A DNA stretch of 64,000 bases from Bacteroidales bacterium (lineage in GTDB: Bacteria; Bacteroidota; Bacteroidia; Bacteroidales; F082): the NCBI GenBank assembly GCA_017537965.1, contig JAFYJV010000001.1, positions 55,003 to 119,002 on the forward strand, written 5' to 3'. The position numbers and the translations under genes are program-made. Below are positions 33,996 to 43,399 of this stretch, piece by piece. Numbering within the stretch: position 1 is the stretch's first letter; each line of letters opens with the position of its first letter. The notes below the pieces were generated by a model. The model made no database searches. It was not told where the DNA came from and saw nothing but the letters and a program-made list of their open reading frames with translations.

Positions 33996-34873
33996 GTGGC
34001 ATTGTTTACAAACTGTTGCGTTATAGCGGTGTGGCTTGGCTTTGGCGCGAAACGGTTCAACGTAAGAAGGTAACCTTTCTCTTGTTCCACGATATGGATG
34101 CCAGTGATGCGGAGCGAAACTTTTCTTACCTGAAAAAGCATTATCACCTTATCGGGCTAAAGGACTATCTTGAAGCAGTGCGTGAGGGAAAACCGATGCC
34201 GAGGAAGGCTGTGGTTGTCACATTTGACGATGGTCATGTGAACAATTATCAGCTGCTTTCGGTCATTCAACGACTTCAAATACCAGTCACAATTTTTTTG
34301 TGTTCCTCCATTGTAGGCACAAACCGACACTTTTGGTTCCGTCATAGCAAGGAGGTGAAGTCACAACTTGTTTCACTGAAGCAGTTAACTAATTCAGAGA
34401 GGCTTAAAGTTTTAGAGCAACTGGGCTTTGAACAACAAAAAGAATTTGCTGATTGTCAGGCTTTGACGAAAGACCATATTGCTGAAATGAAAACTGTGGT
34501 GGATTTCCAGTCGCACACTTGCTATCATCCCATACTGCCCCAATGCGACAATGAAGAGGCGTGGATTGAAATAGCTAGGTCAAAACAGCAACTGGAAAGT
34601 GAATTTGGATTAAAAACCTGGGCATTGTCCTATCCCAATGGGGACTATTCTGAACGCGATATTAGAATGACCCGGGAAGCTGGCTATAGTTGTGGAGTCA
34701 CAGTGGATTCGGGATACAATGATGTTCATACGGATTTGTACCGTTTGAAAAGGTTTTCGGTAAACGATGCAAAAACAATAACAGAATTGATGGTGAAAGC
34801 GAGTGGTGTTTACGGGCTGATAAAGCACAGACTGTATAAACCATCATACGGTTTTAAAACGGTTCAGAAATGA
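33992..34873 (+). CDS. Polysaccharide deacetylase family protein
   Basis: A 293-residue NodB-fold protein. VVTFDDGH holds the Asp-Asp pair (D79, D80), and SHTCYHP supplies the HxxxH zinc ligands; the later YPNGDYSE is the usual C-terminal loop. No signal peptide is visible, so it probably acts in the cytosol on a sugar nucleotide or lipid-linked sugar. It overlaps the formyltransferase-like gene by 4 bp, which suggests sequential removal and replacement of an N-acyl group. Confidence 0.8.
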   Translation: MSGIVYKLLRYSGVAWLWRETVQRKKVTFLLFHDMDASDAERNFSYLKKHYHLIGLKDYLEAVREGKPMPRKAVVVTFDDGHVNNYQLLSVIQRLQIPVTIFLCSSIVGTNRHFWFRHSKEVKSQLVSLKQLTNSERLKVLEQLGFEQQKEFADCQALTKDHIAEMKTVVDFQSHTCYHPILPQCDNEEAWIEIARSKQQLESEFGLKTWALSYPNGDYSERDIRMTREAGYSCGVTVDSGYNDVHTDLYRLKRFSVNDAKTITELMVKASGVYGLIKHRLYKPSYGFKTVQK

Positions 34874-35616
34874 GAATAGTAATACTGTCTGGCACTGGAT
34901 TGGATGTGTTCCACCAAGCGGTTTTAAAACCAATCTTGGATAATCCAACAATAGAAATTGTTGGCGCTTATATTGACGGACGTCCACGTCCATCGTTGAA
35001 AAAGAGGTTTAAAAAAAACCTAAAACGAGGTCGTGGAGGCTATATGCTTGTCATGCTGGCAAAAAGCATCTTCGGCAAAAAGGAACCGACAATAACAGCA
35101 TCTGAGTTTTTTGCCTCTTTAGGAATCGATTATGTGGAAACCCAACAGCCTTATTCGAAGGATAGCATTGCTGGTTTATTGAGTTGGTCTCCTGATGCCA
35201 TGGTTATGCTTGGCGGTTTTGGTATTGTTAAAGAGCCGTTGCTTTCGTTGGCACCTCAAGGGATTCTTTCCTATCATCATGGTGATATGAGAAAGTATCG
35301 GGGGCAACCCGTTGGTTTTTGGGAACTGTATCACAACGAAAGCCAAATGGGGGTAACGGTTCAGCGTCTTTCTGCAGGTATTGACAAAGGTACCCCTATT
35401 GTTGAGCAAACTATTCCCATTGAGAAGGGTGATGATGTAAAAAGCCTTTGCGAGAGAGCCATGAGTTTGAGTACTAACATGATGGCAGAAGCGCTTCAAT
35501 TGATAGAGGATCCTGCTTTTTGTCCGAGTCAGATTCAAGAGTTTGGCCCGATTTTTACATTGCCAAATCTGAGGCAATACATGAGGTTGAAAATCAAATT
35601 GCGTTGTAAGAAATGA
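34870..35616 (+). CDS. Formyltransferase-fold protein with altered catalytic motif
   Basis: A 248-residue protein of the formyltransferase fold. The family motif (Asn-x-His-x-Ser, ... YRG) reads SYHHGDMRKYRGQP: the His is kept but the position of the conserved Asn is Ser. AGIDKGTPIVEQ gives the usual Asp-x-Gly. It may N-formylate an amino sugar freed by the overlapping deacetylase gene product, using a formyl-folate donor, but the missing Asn leaves the chemistry open. It overlaps the next gene by 4 bp. Confidence 0.72.
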   Translation: MRIVILSGTGLDVFHQAVLKPILDNPTIEIVGAYIDGRPRPSLKKRFKKNLKRGRGGYMLVMLAKSIFGKKEPTITASEFFASLGIDYVETQQPYSKDSIAGLLSWSPDAMVMLGGFGIVKEPLLSLAPQGILSYHHGDMRKYRGQPVGFWELYHNESQMGVTVQRLSAGIDKGTPIVEQTIPIEKGDDVKSLCERAMSLSTNMMAEALQLIEDPAFCPSQIQEFGPIFTLPNLRQYMRLKIKLRCKK

Positions 35617-37013
35617 TCCCTTTTTTCCCTAAAGCAATAGCCAATAAAGGCCTAACCCTTTATTTGATTAGCTTGATGTTGGTGAGTGTGGCTTTCATGA
35701 GCTATGCCATGGGATTGGTTTGGATTATATTGGGCTTGGTGGAAGTATCCGTGTTTTTCATGCTTTCCAATCTGCTTTCAATGAAATGGGGCGTTTTGTC
35801 CGACAAACAGTTTGTAAAGAATGTGTTTTGGGTTGCGTTTGGGTTGCGTATGGCGTGGGTAATCTTTTCATATTTTTTCTATTTGAATCAAACAGGACAA
35901 CCCTTTGAGTTTGGTGCGGCTGATTCGTTGGGATATCACGATGAAGCTACTTGGTTGACCACGGAACCATGGGGAAAGGTCTTTGATTATTTGTTTATAT
36001 CCAGAAACGGTTATTCTGATTCGGGATATCCGCTATACTTGACTTTCGTATATAAGGTCATTGGACCCAATATTCTTGTTGCCCGAATGCTAAAAGTGCT
36101 GTGGAGCTCGTGGATGTGTGTGCTACTCTATAAGCTTGCATCACGGAATATGGAAGAAAAGGTGGCACGAATGGTTGGGCTCTTTGCTGTACTGATGCCT
36201 AATTTGATAATATATTGTGGTTTGCATTTGAAAGAGACGGAAATGTTGTTGCTTGTTGTTGCTTTCTTGGAAAGAGCGGATTATGTGATGAAGAGCAAGA
36301 AGTTTAACTTTGTTAATATAGCACTTCCGATCCTGTTGGCTTTTAGTCTTTTTCTGTTTAGAACCGTCTTGGGTGCAGTGGCTTTGTTCTCTTTTATGAC
36401 AGCATTGTTGTTTTCACCAAATAATGTAGTGAAAAAAGGTCGAAAAGTAATGATTGCATTTTGGGTGATTCTTGCAGTGGTTGTTTTGGCTGGAAGTATT
36501 ATTATGAATGAGATGGAAGAACTGTGGCTAAACCGGAATTCTAACCAAGAAAACAAAAGGATGGAGCAAACTTCGCGTGGTAACCAATGGGCCAAATATG
36601 CCACGGGAACCGTGATGGCTCCTATGATGTTCGTGCTCCCGTTTTCCACCATGGTGGACACGGATCAAGAAAACCAAATGGTGATGCATGGAGGCAATTA
36701 TGTCCGAAACTACATGGGTGCCTTTGTGATGATTGCATTATTTAGTGTTTTGTTTGTGAAAAAGAATTGGAGGGATTTTGCCCTGATAGGTTCTTTTGTC
36801 ATAGCTTATCTGGGTGTTATTTCTTTGAGTGGTTTTGCCAATTCGGAACGTTTCCTTCTTCCGGGATTGCCATGCCTAATCATAATATGGGCATACGGGA
36901 TTTCAATATTGGATGCCAAGAGTTATAAATATGTAAAGTATTGGTATGTTGTTGTCCCAATCATGGAAATTGGCTGGGCCTATTTTAAGATTGGAAGTAG
37001 AGGATTGTTTTGA
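35613..37013 (+). CDS. Multi-pass membrane protein, GT-C/ArnT-like
   Basis: A 466-residue protein with about ten to twelve membrane helices. The pattern GAADSLGYHDEATW (first acidic loop), YPLYLTFVYKVIGPNILVAR and LMPNLIIYCGLHLKETEMLL resembles GT39/ArnT-type GT-C glycosyltransferases that use lipid-linked donors on the periplasmic side. It could add a side branch to the polymer, or be a Wzy-like polymerase, though the ABC exporter in this locus does not need one. Confidence 0.6.
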   Translation: MIPFFPKAIANKGLTLYLISLMLVSVAFMSYAMGLVWIILGLVEVSVFFMLSNLLSMKWGVLSDKQFVKNVFWVAFGLRMAWVIFSYFFYLNQTGQPFEFGAADSLGYHDEATWLTTEPWGKVFDYLFISRNGYSDSGYPLYLTFVYKVIGPNILVARMLKVLWSSWMCVLLYKLASRNMEEKVARMVGLFAVLMPNLIIYCGLHLKETEMLLLVVAFLERADYVMKSKKFNFVNIALPILLAFSLFLFRTVLGAVALFSFMTALLFSPNNVVKKGRKVMIAFWVILAVVVLAGSIIMNEMEELWLNRNSNQENKRMEQTSRGNQWAKYATGTVMAPMMFVLPFSTMVDTDQENQMVMHGGNYVRNYMGAFVMIALFSVLFVKKNWRDFALIGSFVIAYLGVISLSGFANSERFLLPGLPCLIIIWAYGISILDAKSYKYVKYWYVVVPIMEIGWAYFKIGSRGLF

Positions 37014-37018
37014 CCGTT

Positions 37019-38032
37019 ATGAAAAGGGTATTGTTTGTTTGTAATTATAAACCTAAAGTGGGTGGTATATCGGGTCAGGTGGAAATCCTCCAACGGAAGT
37101 TACGCGAGGAAGGATACAAGGCTGATATTTTCAGCACTAAGGCTTCTGTATGGAAAAGGCTGAGACTTTTGCCTCAGTTACGCCGCAAGGTTCGTGAGTA
37201 CGATATCGTCCATGTGCATTGCTGTTCTGAATGGGGCTTTTTGCCTGCTGTGATGGGGGTAAGTGTTGGCAAGAGGTTGGGGAAGCGGGTGGTGTTGACC
37301 TATCATGGAGGCGGCGGCGAGTCGTTTTTTGACAAACATCCAAAATTGGTGCATCGATATTTGACTCGAACGGATGCCAATATTGTTCTTTCAGGATTTT
37401 TGGCAAGAATCTTCGAAAAGCATCACTTGCCTTATGTAATTATTCCAAATATTGTTGACTTGGATTCATCGCTCTTTCGTGAACGTATTCCGCTAAGACC
37501 TCGTTTTGTTTGCATTCGTGCTCATGAGGAGCTTTACAATATTCCATGTATTCTTCGTGCGTTTCAACAAGTGCAAATCCAAATTCCAGAGGCGACATTG
37601 ATGTTGGTAGGTGCTGGCACTTTGCATGAGGACTTGATACAACAGGTTGAACAAATGAAGCTTCCGAATGTTACGTTTACGGGTCGTGTGGATAATAGTG
37701 AAATAGTGAATTATTTGGATCAGGCTGACATCATGCTCTCTGCGCCCAAGGTGGACAACATGCCGGTGTCACTGATTGAAGCCATGAATGTGGGGCTGTT
37801 TATCGTCTCCTCTAATGTGGGCGGCGTGCCTTATATGATTGAAGATGGCAAAAGCGGGCTGTTGTTTGAAAGTGACAATGATGTCGAATTAGCTGAAAAG
37901 ATGCTTTGGGCACTCAACCATCAGTTGGAGTCAAAGGAAATCATCATGAGGGCATTTCAATCCGTTAAAAAGTATTCATGGGAAAATGTTCGTGACCAAT
38001 TGATATCACTTTATAAAAATGAGTTTATATAA
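37019..38032 (+). CDS. Family 4 glycosyltransferase
   Basis: A 337-residue GT-B enzyme: VLFVCNYKPKVGGISGQVE, the VHVHCC acceptor-site block, ILRAFQQVQIQIPEATLMLVGAG, and the E-x7-E nucleotide-sugar motif in PVSLIEAMNVGLFIVSSNVGG. The ATG at 37019 follows the previous stop; an earlier TTG is rejected. The 3' end overlaps the CapK-like gene by 14 bp. Confidence 0.85.
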   Translation: MKRVLFVCNYKPKVGGISGQVEILQRKLREEGYKADIFSTKASVWKRLRLLPQLRRKVREYDIVHVHCCSEWGFLPAVMGVSVGKRLGKRVVLTYHGGGGESFFDKHPKLVHRYLTRTDANIVLSGFLARIFEKHHLPYVIIPNIVDLDSSLFRERIPLRPRFVCIRAHEELYNIPCILRAFQQVQIQIPEATLMLVGAGTLHEDLIQQVEQMKLPNVTFTGRVDNSEIVNYLDQADIMLSAPKVDNMPVSLIEAMNVGLFIVSSNVGGVPYMIEDGKSGLLFESDNDVELAEKMLWALNHQLESKEIIMRAFQSVKKYSWENVRDQLISLYKNEFI

Positions 38033-39422
38033 TGTACTTGACAGGCATGTCCTATTGCCTTTGGGAGATTTATTCTATGGCAGTGAAATAACTCGTCAGT
38101 GGAGAAAACTTCGCTGCTCTGAGTTTCGTCCTTATCAAGAGATTCTTGAATTTCAGAATGAAAAGCTGAGAAAGCTTATCAAGCATTGCTATGTTAGCGT
38201 GCCATATTATCATAAGCTTTTTGATTCCTTGGGAATCCGCCCTGATGATATTCAGAACAAGGAGGATCTATGTAAATTGCCAGTTCTGACGAAACAAATC
38301 ATTCGGGATAATTATTCCGATATGTTCAGCACAGCGGTGAACCCCAAAAGGTTTCGGAAGTCGTCAACGGGAGGGAGTACTGGTACTCCATTACAGTTTT
38401 GTATGGATAGTCATGAATGGAGTTTTCAGAGGGCTTCCTCTTTACGCGCATGGGAATCGTACGGTTTGCACCTCGGGGATAAGATTTTTTCATTTGGAGG
38501 TAATTCGATTGCTCAAAAGAAAGATGCACTTTCTTTAAAAAACATCTATGATAGGGTAATTATGAGGAACTATAAATTCAATAGTTCTGAGGTGGATGAG
38601 AATAGCCTTATGTGCCATTTAGAGAGTTTTAAGAGAATTAAACCAAGTGCTGTTCGGGGATACGGCTCTTCTTTAGCGATTTTTGCCAGGTTTATAAAGG
38701 GAACTGGATATAAACCATCGGGAATTAAAGTGGTGCTTACTACGGGTGAAGTTCTGATGCCAAATTATCGTAAAGAACTGGAAGACGTGTTTGCCGCACC
38801 TGTCTTTGATGCATACGGTGCCGGAGATGGTGGTATCGTCTCACATGAATGTGATTGTCATAATGGATTGCACATCACAGAGGAGCTTTGCATCATTGAG
38901 ATAACTGATAAGGAAGGGAAAAACCTCCCGGATGGTGAGATGGGTTTTGTGACGAGTACGGATTTGGAGAACTATGCTTTCCCATTTATTCGGTACCATG
39001 TCGGAGATATGTCATACATCAAAAAGGAAGCATGTACATGTGGTCGCCATACAAGGCAATTTGGTGAAGTGATGGGACGAGCTGGAAAACTGCTTTACAA
39101 CAAGCAGGGTGTTCCGCTTTCACCGACAATGCTGCCGATTATGTTGTATCCCAATCTTGACTATCATTCCATAGAGAATCAAATAGAATACAACAAAATA
39201 GACAGATTCCAAATACGCCAAGATAAACAAGGCGATATCCATATCCTTTTGAAAATGAAAGATGGCCTCTCGGATATTCCAATACGGGATAGTATAATAG
39301 AGAATTATCAAAAGCATTTTGTGGGATCAAAAGTCGAGTTGACCATTGTTGATGAAATACCGCTACTTGCTTCAGGCAAAGAGGATTATTGTGTAAGTGA
39401 GTATAAATACATACATTCTTAA
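38019..39422 (+). CDS. CapK-like adenylate-forming enzyme (PaaK family)
   Basis: A 467-residue acyl-adenylating enzyme of the phenylacetate-CoA ligase/CapK type. SSTGGSTGTPLQF is the P-loop, DAYGAGDGGIVSHEC the adenine-binding region, and a C-terminal GRAGKLLYN-type hinge is visible. CapK-like proteins in capsule loci are thought to activate a carboxylic acid for attachment to the glycan. The two genes downstream encode an opine dehydrogenase and a FemAB-like acyl transferase, so the acid may be an opine or amino acid. Confidence 0.8.
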   Translation: MSLYNVLDRHVLLPLGDLFYGSEITRQWRKLRCSEFRPYQEILEFQNEKLRKLIKHCYVSVPYYHKLFDSLGIRPDDIQNKEDLCKLPVLTKQIIRDNYSDMFSTAVNPKRFRKSSTGGSTGTPLQFCMDSHEWSFQRASSLRAWESYGLHLGDKIFSFGGNSIAQKKDALSLKNIYDRVIMRNYKFNSSEVDENSLMCHLESFKRIKPSAVRGYGSSLAIFARFIKGTGYKPSGIKVVLTTGEVLMPNYRKELEDVFAAPVFDAYGAGDGGIVSHECDCHNGLHITEELCIIEITDKEGKNLPDGEMGFVTSTDLENYAFPFIRYHVGDMSYIKKEACTCGRHTRQFGEVMGRAGKLLYNKQGVPLSPTMLPIMLYPNLDYHSIENQIEYNKIDRFQIRQDKQGDIHILLKMKDGLSDIPIRDSIIENYQKHFVGSKVELTIVDEIPLLASGKEDYCVSEYKYIHS

Positions 39423-39447
39423 CAAAAGATATTTCGATATTCAATTT

Positions 39448-40653
39448 ATGAAGAAACAGTTAGTTATATGTGGAGGTGGTAGTAGTGCCCATACGTTAAT
39501 ACCTTTGTTAAAGGATTCTGTATTTGAGGTGTCGATTCTTACATCAAGACCTGAAAAATGGCATGATGGTATAGAATTGGAATGGCGTGACACTTCGGGT
39601 AAGTTGATGGGAAAATATTCAAATGTTCTAAAAAAAGCATCGAAAGACCCTCGAGAATTAATACCTCAAGCAGATTACATTGTTTTTTGTATGCCCGTTC
39701 ATAAATATAGGCTATGCTTGCATGAGATAGCTCCCTATATCAATAAAAACAAGGTGGTTTTTTTGGGAACTTTATATGGTCAAGCTGGTTATAATTGGAT
39801 GGTAGATGAAATCAAAGAACAGCAATCGTTGGATAAGGTGGTCACATTTGCATTTGGTTTGTTGCCTTGGATTTGTCGTACCATCGAGTATGGACGTATT
39901 GGTGTTACATTTGGAGGAAAAGCGGTAAACTATGCGGCATGCTATCCGAAATCCTATTTTAAACAATTGAATAACGAATTGTTTGAGAATATCGGTTATA
40001 AATGGTTTGGGAAAGGACATACAGAACAAGCTGACAACTTTTTGTCATTAACATTATCTGTAGATAATCAAATAATCCACCCATCAAGATGCTATGCTTT
40101 GTGTAAGATACATGGTAATACCTGGGAAAACAAAAATGATATTCCCATGTTTTATCGAGATTATGATGATTACTCTGCAGAGATCTTGAAAAGGTTGGAC
40201 GATGACTATTCAAAGGTTCGTCTCGAAATAAAGAGGCTCTTCCCCAAGAAACGCTTTTCGCACATGTTGGATTACCTTTCCTTGGAACATTTTTCGTATC
40301 AATCTTCGTCAAAAGACATCAAAGATTCTTTTGTGAATTCGAAAACTTTAACTTCAATCGAAACGCCGTCTCGACGTAACGAACAAGGTCGTTGGGAAAT
40401 AGATACTAATTGTCGCTTTTTTATGGATGACATTTATTATGGTATTATGATTGCGAAATGGATTGCTGAAAGATTGAATATAGAAACACCAACAATTGTT
40501 GAAATTTTGCGATGGGTTGAACAGGTGAGGAATGAATGTCTTTTGGATGATTCTGGAAACTTATTAATACAGAACAATGGACGAAGGAATGTTTATAAAA
40601 CGGGGTTGCCTTCGGAATATGGAAAGCAAACCATCTTTGATATTATGGATTGA
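39448..40653 (+). CDS. Opine (octopine/nopaline-type) dehydrogenase
   Basis: A 401-residue NAD(P)-dependent oxidoreductase. GGGSSAHTLIPLL (9-21) is the Rossmann loop, IVFCMPVH follows, and NQIIHPS places the catalytic-type His at 211, the position used by opine dehydrogenases; the C-terminal part is the alpha-helical octopine/nopaline domain. These enzymes join the amine of an amino acid to a 2-oxo acid by reductive condensation. Such N-(1-carboxyethyl) amino acids occur as O-antigen decorations. The ATG at 39448 is preferred to one at 39397 inside the previous gene. Confidence 0.8.
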   Translation: MKKQLVICGGGSSAHTLIPLLKDSVFEVSILTSRPEKWHDGIELEWRDTSGKLMGKYSNVLKKASKDPRELIPQADYIVFCMPVHKYRLCLHEIAPYINKNKVVFLGTLYGQAGYNWMVDEIKEQQSLDKVVTFAFGLLPWICRTIEYGRIGVTFGGKAVNYAACYPKSYFKQLNNELFENIGYKWFGKGHTEQADNFLSLTLSVDNQIIHPSRCYALCKIHGNTWENKNDIPMFYRDYDDYSAEILKRLDDDYSKVRLEIKRLFPKKRFSHMLDYLSLEHFSYQSSSKDIKDSFVNSKTLTSIETPSRRNEQGRWEIDTNCRFFMDDIYYGIMIAKWIAERLNIETPTIVEILRWVEQVRNECLLDDSGNLLIQNNGRRNVYKTGLPSEYGKQTIFDIMD

Positions 40654-40767
40654 GTGTTTTTTTTGATATTTATAACTAAGGATAGTTTTGCATGATTACA
40701 TAATATGTTGTGTCTTTTTTAGAAGCAGATGAAAATCCAATGATAATTGCTAACAAGCATGTTGCTA

Positions 40768-41763
40768 ATGAAACTAGTGAATGACATATCATTAATCGAC
40801 CGACAGCAATGGGATGATTTGGTGAATTGTTCGCCAATGGCCTCCATTTTCCAGACGCCGGAGTTTTTCGACTTCATTGTTGAAAATGGGATGTATAGGA
40901 CTAAACTCATCGGAGTGGAAGAAGATGGGGCTCTCAAAGGATTGGCGGTTTGCTGGATACTGGCGGAAGGCAAGGGATGGAAGAAACGTCTCAGTTCCCG
41001 TGCCATCATCAATGGTGGGCCTTTGCTTGATGAAAGTATCTCCGAGAAAGCACTGGCTTTGTTGCTAGAGTCAATAAAAACTGAGCTGAAACGTTACTGT
41101 GTATATATTGAGACACGTAACTTCAACGACTATTCTCGTTGGAGAACCATCTTTGAGGCCTGCGGTTTCCGCTATCAACCCCACTGCAATTTTCATATTG
41201 ATACAACTAGTGCTGAGACGGTAGAAGCCAATATGGGGAAGAGCCGTCGTCGCGACATTAAATACACCCTTAGGGAAGGAGCGATGGCGGTTGAGGCAAC
41301 AACAAATGAAGAAGTGGACGCGTTTTATGCCATTCTGTCCGAATTATATAAGGATAAAGTTAAACGACCACTTTTCAAGCTTGACTTTTTCCATCAACTC
41401 ATGGAAAAGTCATTTACGCGTCTCATACTGGTAAAATATCAGGAAGAGGTGGTGGGTGGCAGCCTTTGCTTAGAGTTGAAGAGCCGTACCTTATACGAAT
41501 GGTTTGTATGTGGTAGGGATTATGAATGGCGTAATGTACACCCATCGGAATTGGCGACCTACGAGGCTATATGTTTGGCGGTAAACCATGGTTGTCAATG
41601 CTTCGATATGATGGGTGCTGGAGAACCGGACAAAGCGTATGGGGTACGTGACTTCAAAGCGCATTTCGGCGGTGTTCTGGTAGAACATGGACGCTATCTC
41701 CATCTGTGTTCCCCGTTGATTTATAAAGCAGGAGAATTCGTAATAAAAAAAATATCCAAATAG
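40768..41763 (+). CDS. FemAB/GNAT-like acyltransferase
   Basis: A 331-residue protein of the FemAB-like superfamily (BioF2/lipid II:Gly-transferase fold). Typical stretches are SIFQTPEFFDF near the N-terminus, SRRRDIKYTLREGAMAVE, VGGSLCLELKSRTLYEWFVCG and DMMGAGEPDKAYGVRDFKAHFGG. Members transfer aminoacyl or acyl groups to sugars or peptides. Following the CapK-like ligase and opine dehydrogenase, it may attach the activated acid to the glycan. The upstream TTG frame extension is rejected. Confidence 0.78.
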   Translation: MKLVNDISLIDRQQWDDLVNCSPMASIFQTPEFFDFIVENGMYRTKLIGVEEDGALKGLAVCWILAEGKGWKKRLSSRAIINGGPLLDESISEKALALLLESIKTELKRYCVYIETRNFNDYSRWRTIFEACGFRYQPHCNFHIDTTSAETVEANMGKSRRRDIKYTLREGAMAVEATTNEEVDAFYAILSELYKDKVKRPLFKLDFFHQLMEKSFTRLILVKYQEEVVGGSLCLELKSRTLYEWFVCGRDYEWRNVHPSELATYEAICLAVNHGCQCFDMMGAGEPDKAYGVRDFKAHFGGVLVEHGRYLHLCSPLIYKAGEFVIKKISK

Positions 41764-41767
41764 TGTT

Positions 41768-42244
41768 ATGACACTAAAAGAGAGTATTATAAGATGTAAA
41801 AACGCTTTTCATTATAAGGTGGGGCTGAGATTGCCTTATAACAAATGGCGAATCCGCGCTTTGCGTAGAATGGGTTATGAGATCGGAAATGATGTATATC
41901 TTCCTTCCGATTTGAAAATAGCACTGAATTTTGTGTATTATCGAGGGAAACTGACAATTGGCGATCGTGTGTCAATTGCTGCTGGAGTAATAATTCTTCT
42001 GTCGTCCCATTCCAATAGCTCAGCTGTATCTAAACAGGTTACTCCAAGAGGCGACTTTGTGTCGATTGAGGAAGATGCCTGGATTGGTGCAGGCTCCATC
42101 ATTATGAATGGGGTGACCATAGGCAAAGGAGCTGTAGTGGGATGTGGAAGTGTGGTGACACACGATGTTGCGCCTCATACTGTTGTTGTTGGCAATCCAG
42201 CCAGAGTTATTAGAGCGATTAATACTGATGAATATACTGATTGA
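41768..42244 (+). CDS. Hexapeptide-repeat acetyltransferase
   Basis: A 158-residue left-handed beta-helix transferase of the maltose/galactoside acetyltransferase type. An N-terminal helical part (WRIRALRRMGYEIGNDVYL) is followed by ITIG-type repeats and AWIGAGSIIMNGVTIGKGAVV, ending VTHDVAPHTVVVGNPARVI. It probably O-acetylates a sugar with acetyl-CoA in the cytosol. Its end overlaps the DUF354 gene by 17 bp. Confidence 0.83.
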   Translation: MTLKESIIRCKNAFHYKVGLRLPYNKWRIRALRRMGYEIGNDVYLPSDLKIALNFVYYRGKLTIGDRVSIAAGVIILLSSHSNSSAVSKQVTPRGDFVSIEEDAWIGAGSIIMNGVTIGKGAVVGCGSVVTHDVAPHTVVVGNPARVIRAINTDEYTD

Positions 42245-43370
42245 CATCGGACATCCCGGTCATGTACATCTCCTACGTGGAGTTGCCAAAGAATTGGAAC
42301 AACAAGGACACCGCCTATTTTATTCTGTCAGAGAAATACCAGTTGCCATCCGTTTAATGGAGTATTATGGCATGACCCCTTATCTGAATCTTGGCAAAAA
42401 GAAAGATTCGTTAATAGGTAAGGCTTGGACGGTGTTACGGCAGGATGCAAAAGTGCTGGGCTTTGTTAGAAAACACCGTATTGATCTTGGATTGAGTAGT
42501 GGGATGGTGTTGGGTCATGTCTCCAAGCTTACCCGAATGAAGTCGTTTATGTTTGACGACGATGACGATGCTGCAGAGCCACTGGTGGTCAAATACGGGC
42601 ATCCTGATTGTGAAGTTGTGTTCACACCCCAATGTATCCAACGCAAGACGAAACATGCAGTCTATTATGCCGGTACCCACGAGTTAGCTTATCTTCACCC
42701 CAGCCGTTTCATTCCAGATAAAACAGTGTTGGAGAAGGCTGGGTTGTGTGAGGGAGAACGCTTCTTCATCATGCGCTTTGTGGCTCTTAAAGGTCATCAC
42801 GATTTGGGACAAAAAGGGTTGAGCATAGAACAGAAATGCCGTTTGTTGGACTTGTTAAGGCAACATGGACGTGTGATTGTCACCTCCGAAAGGGCTTTGG
42901 AACTCGAATTCGAACCTTATCGCTTACCTGTGCCCCCCGAAGAGATCCATTCGCTGATGGCGTATAGCTCCATGTTTCTTGGAGACAGCCAAACCATGAC
43001 TTCTGAGGCAGCCGTTCTTGGTGTACCTGCATTGAAATGTAACACATTTGCAGGAAGGCTCTCCGTACCAAACGAAATGGAACAGAAATATGGTCTTTGC
43101 TACGCTTATCATCCAGATGATTTCGAACGATTATATGAACATGTTGAGCAACTATTGAAACGTGACCCCGAGGATCTTCGTCAGGAATGGCAACAGAAAC
43201 GGCAGCGATTTTTAGAAGAACAAATTGATGTAACCGCCTTTTTCACGTGGTTCATCGAGAACTATCCAGGAAGCAGGAATACTATGAAAGAGCACCCTTT
43301 CCGCTGGTTAATGGAAGAATGGCAGCATTCTGCCTTTGAGGGATGGTCATACGGCAGAGAGGATTGTTGA
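42228..43370 (+). CDS. DUF354 family glycosyltransferase-like protein
   Basis: A 380-residue protein with the DUF354 start NILIDIGHPGHVHLLRGVA and GT-B-like halves: LGLSSGMVLGHVSKL, then SLMAYSSMFLGDSQTMTSEAAVLGVPALK, the donor-site region seen in MurG/LpxB-like folds. Family members are found in polysaccharide loci but their reaction is unproven. The ATG inside the end of the preceding gene suits translational coupling. Confidence 0.75.
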   Translation: MNILIDIGHPGHVHLLRGVAKELEQQGHRLFYSVREIPVAIRLMEYYGMTPYLNLGKKKDSLIGKAWTVLRQDAKVLGFVRKHRIDLGLSSGMVLGHVSKLTRMKSFMFDDDDDAAEPLVVKYGHPDCEVVFTPQCIQRKTKHAVYYAGTHELAYLHPSRFIPDKTVLEKAGLCEGERFFIMRFVALKGHHDLGQKGLSIEQKCRLLDLLRQHGRVIVTSERALELEFEPYRLPVPPEEIHSLMAYSSMFLGDSQTMTSEAAVLGVPALKCNTFAGRLSVPNEMEQKYGLCYAYHPDDFERLYEHVEQLLKRDPEDLRQEWQQKRQRFLEEQIDVTAFFTWFIENYPGSRNTMKEHPFRWLMEEWQHSAFEGWSYGREDC

Positions 43371-43399
43371 GATTTTGTTGAAATTGTAATTTTTTTTGG

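Noticed and set aside
35613-37013. Calling the membrane protein a Wzy polymerase
   Set aside because: The acidic first loop and helix pattern fit GT-C/ArnT-like enzymes better, and an ABC exporter does not need Wzy; left as GT-C-like.
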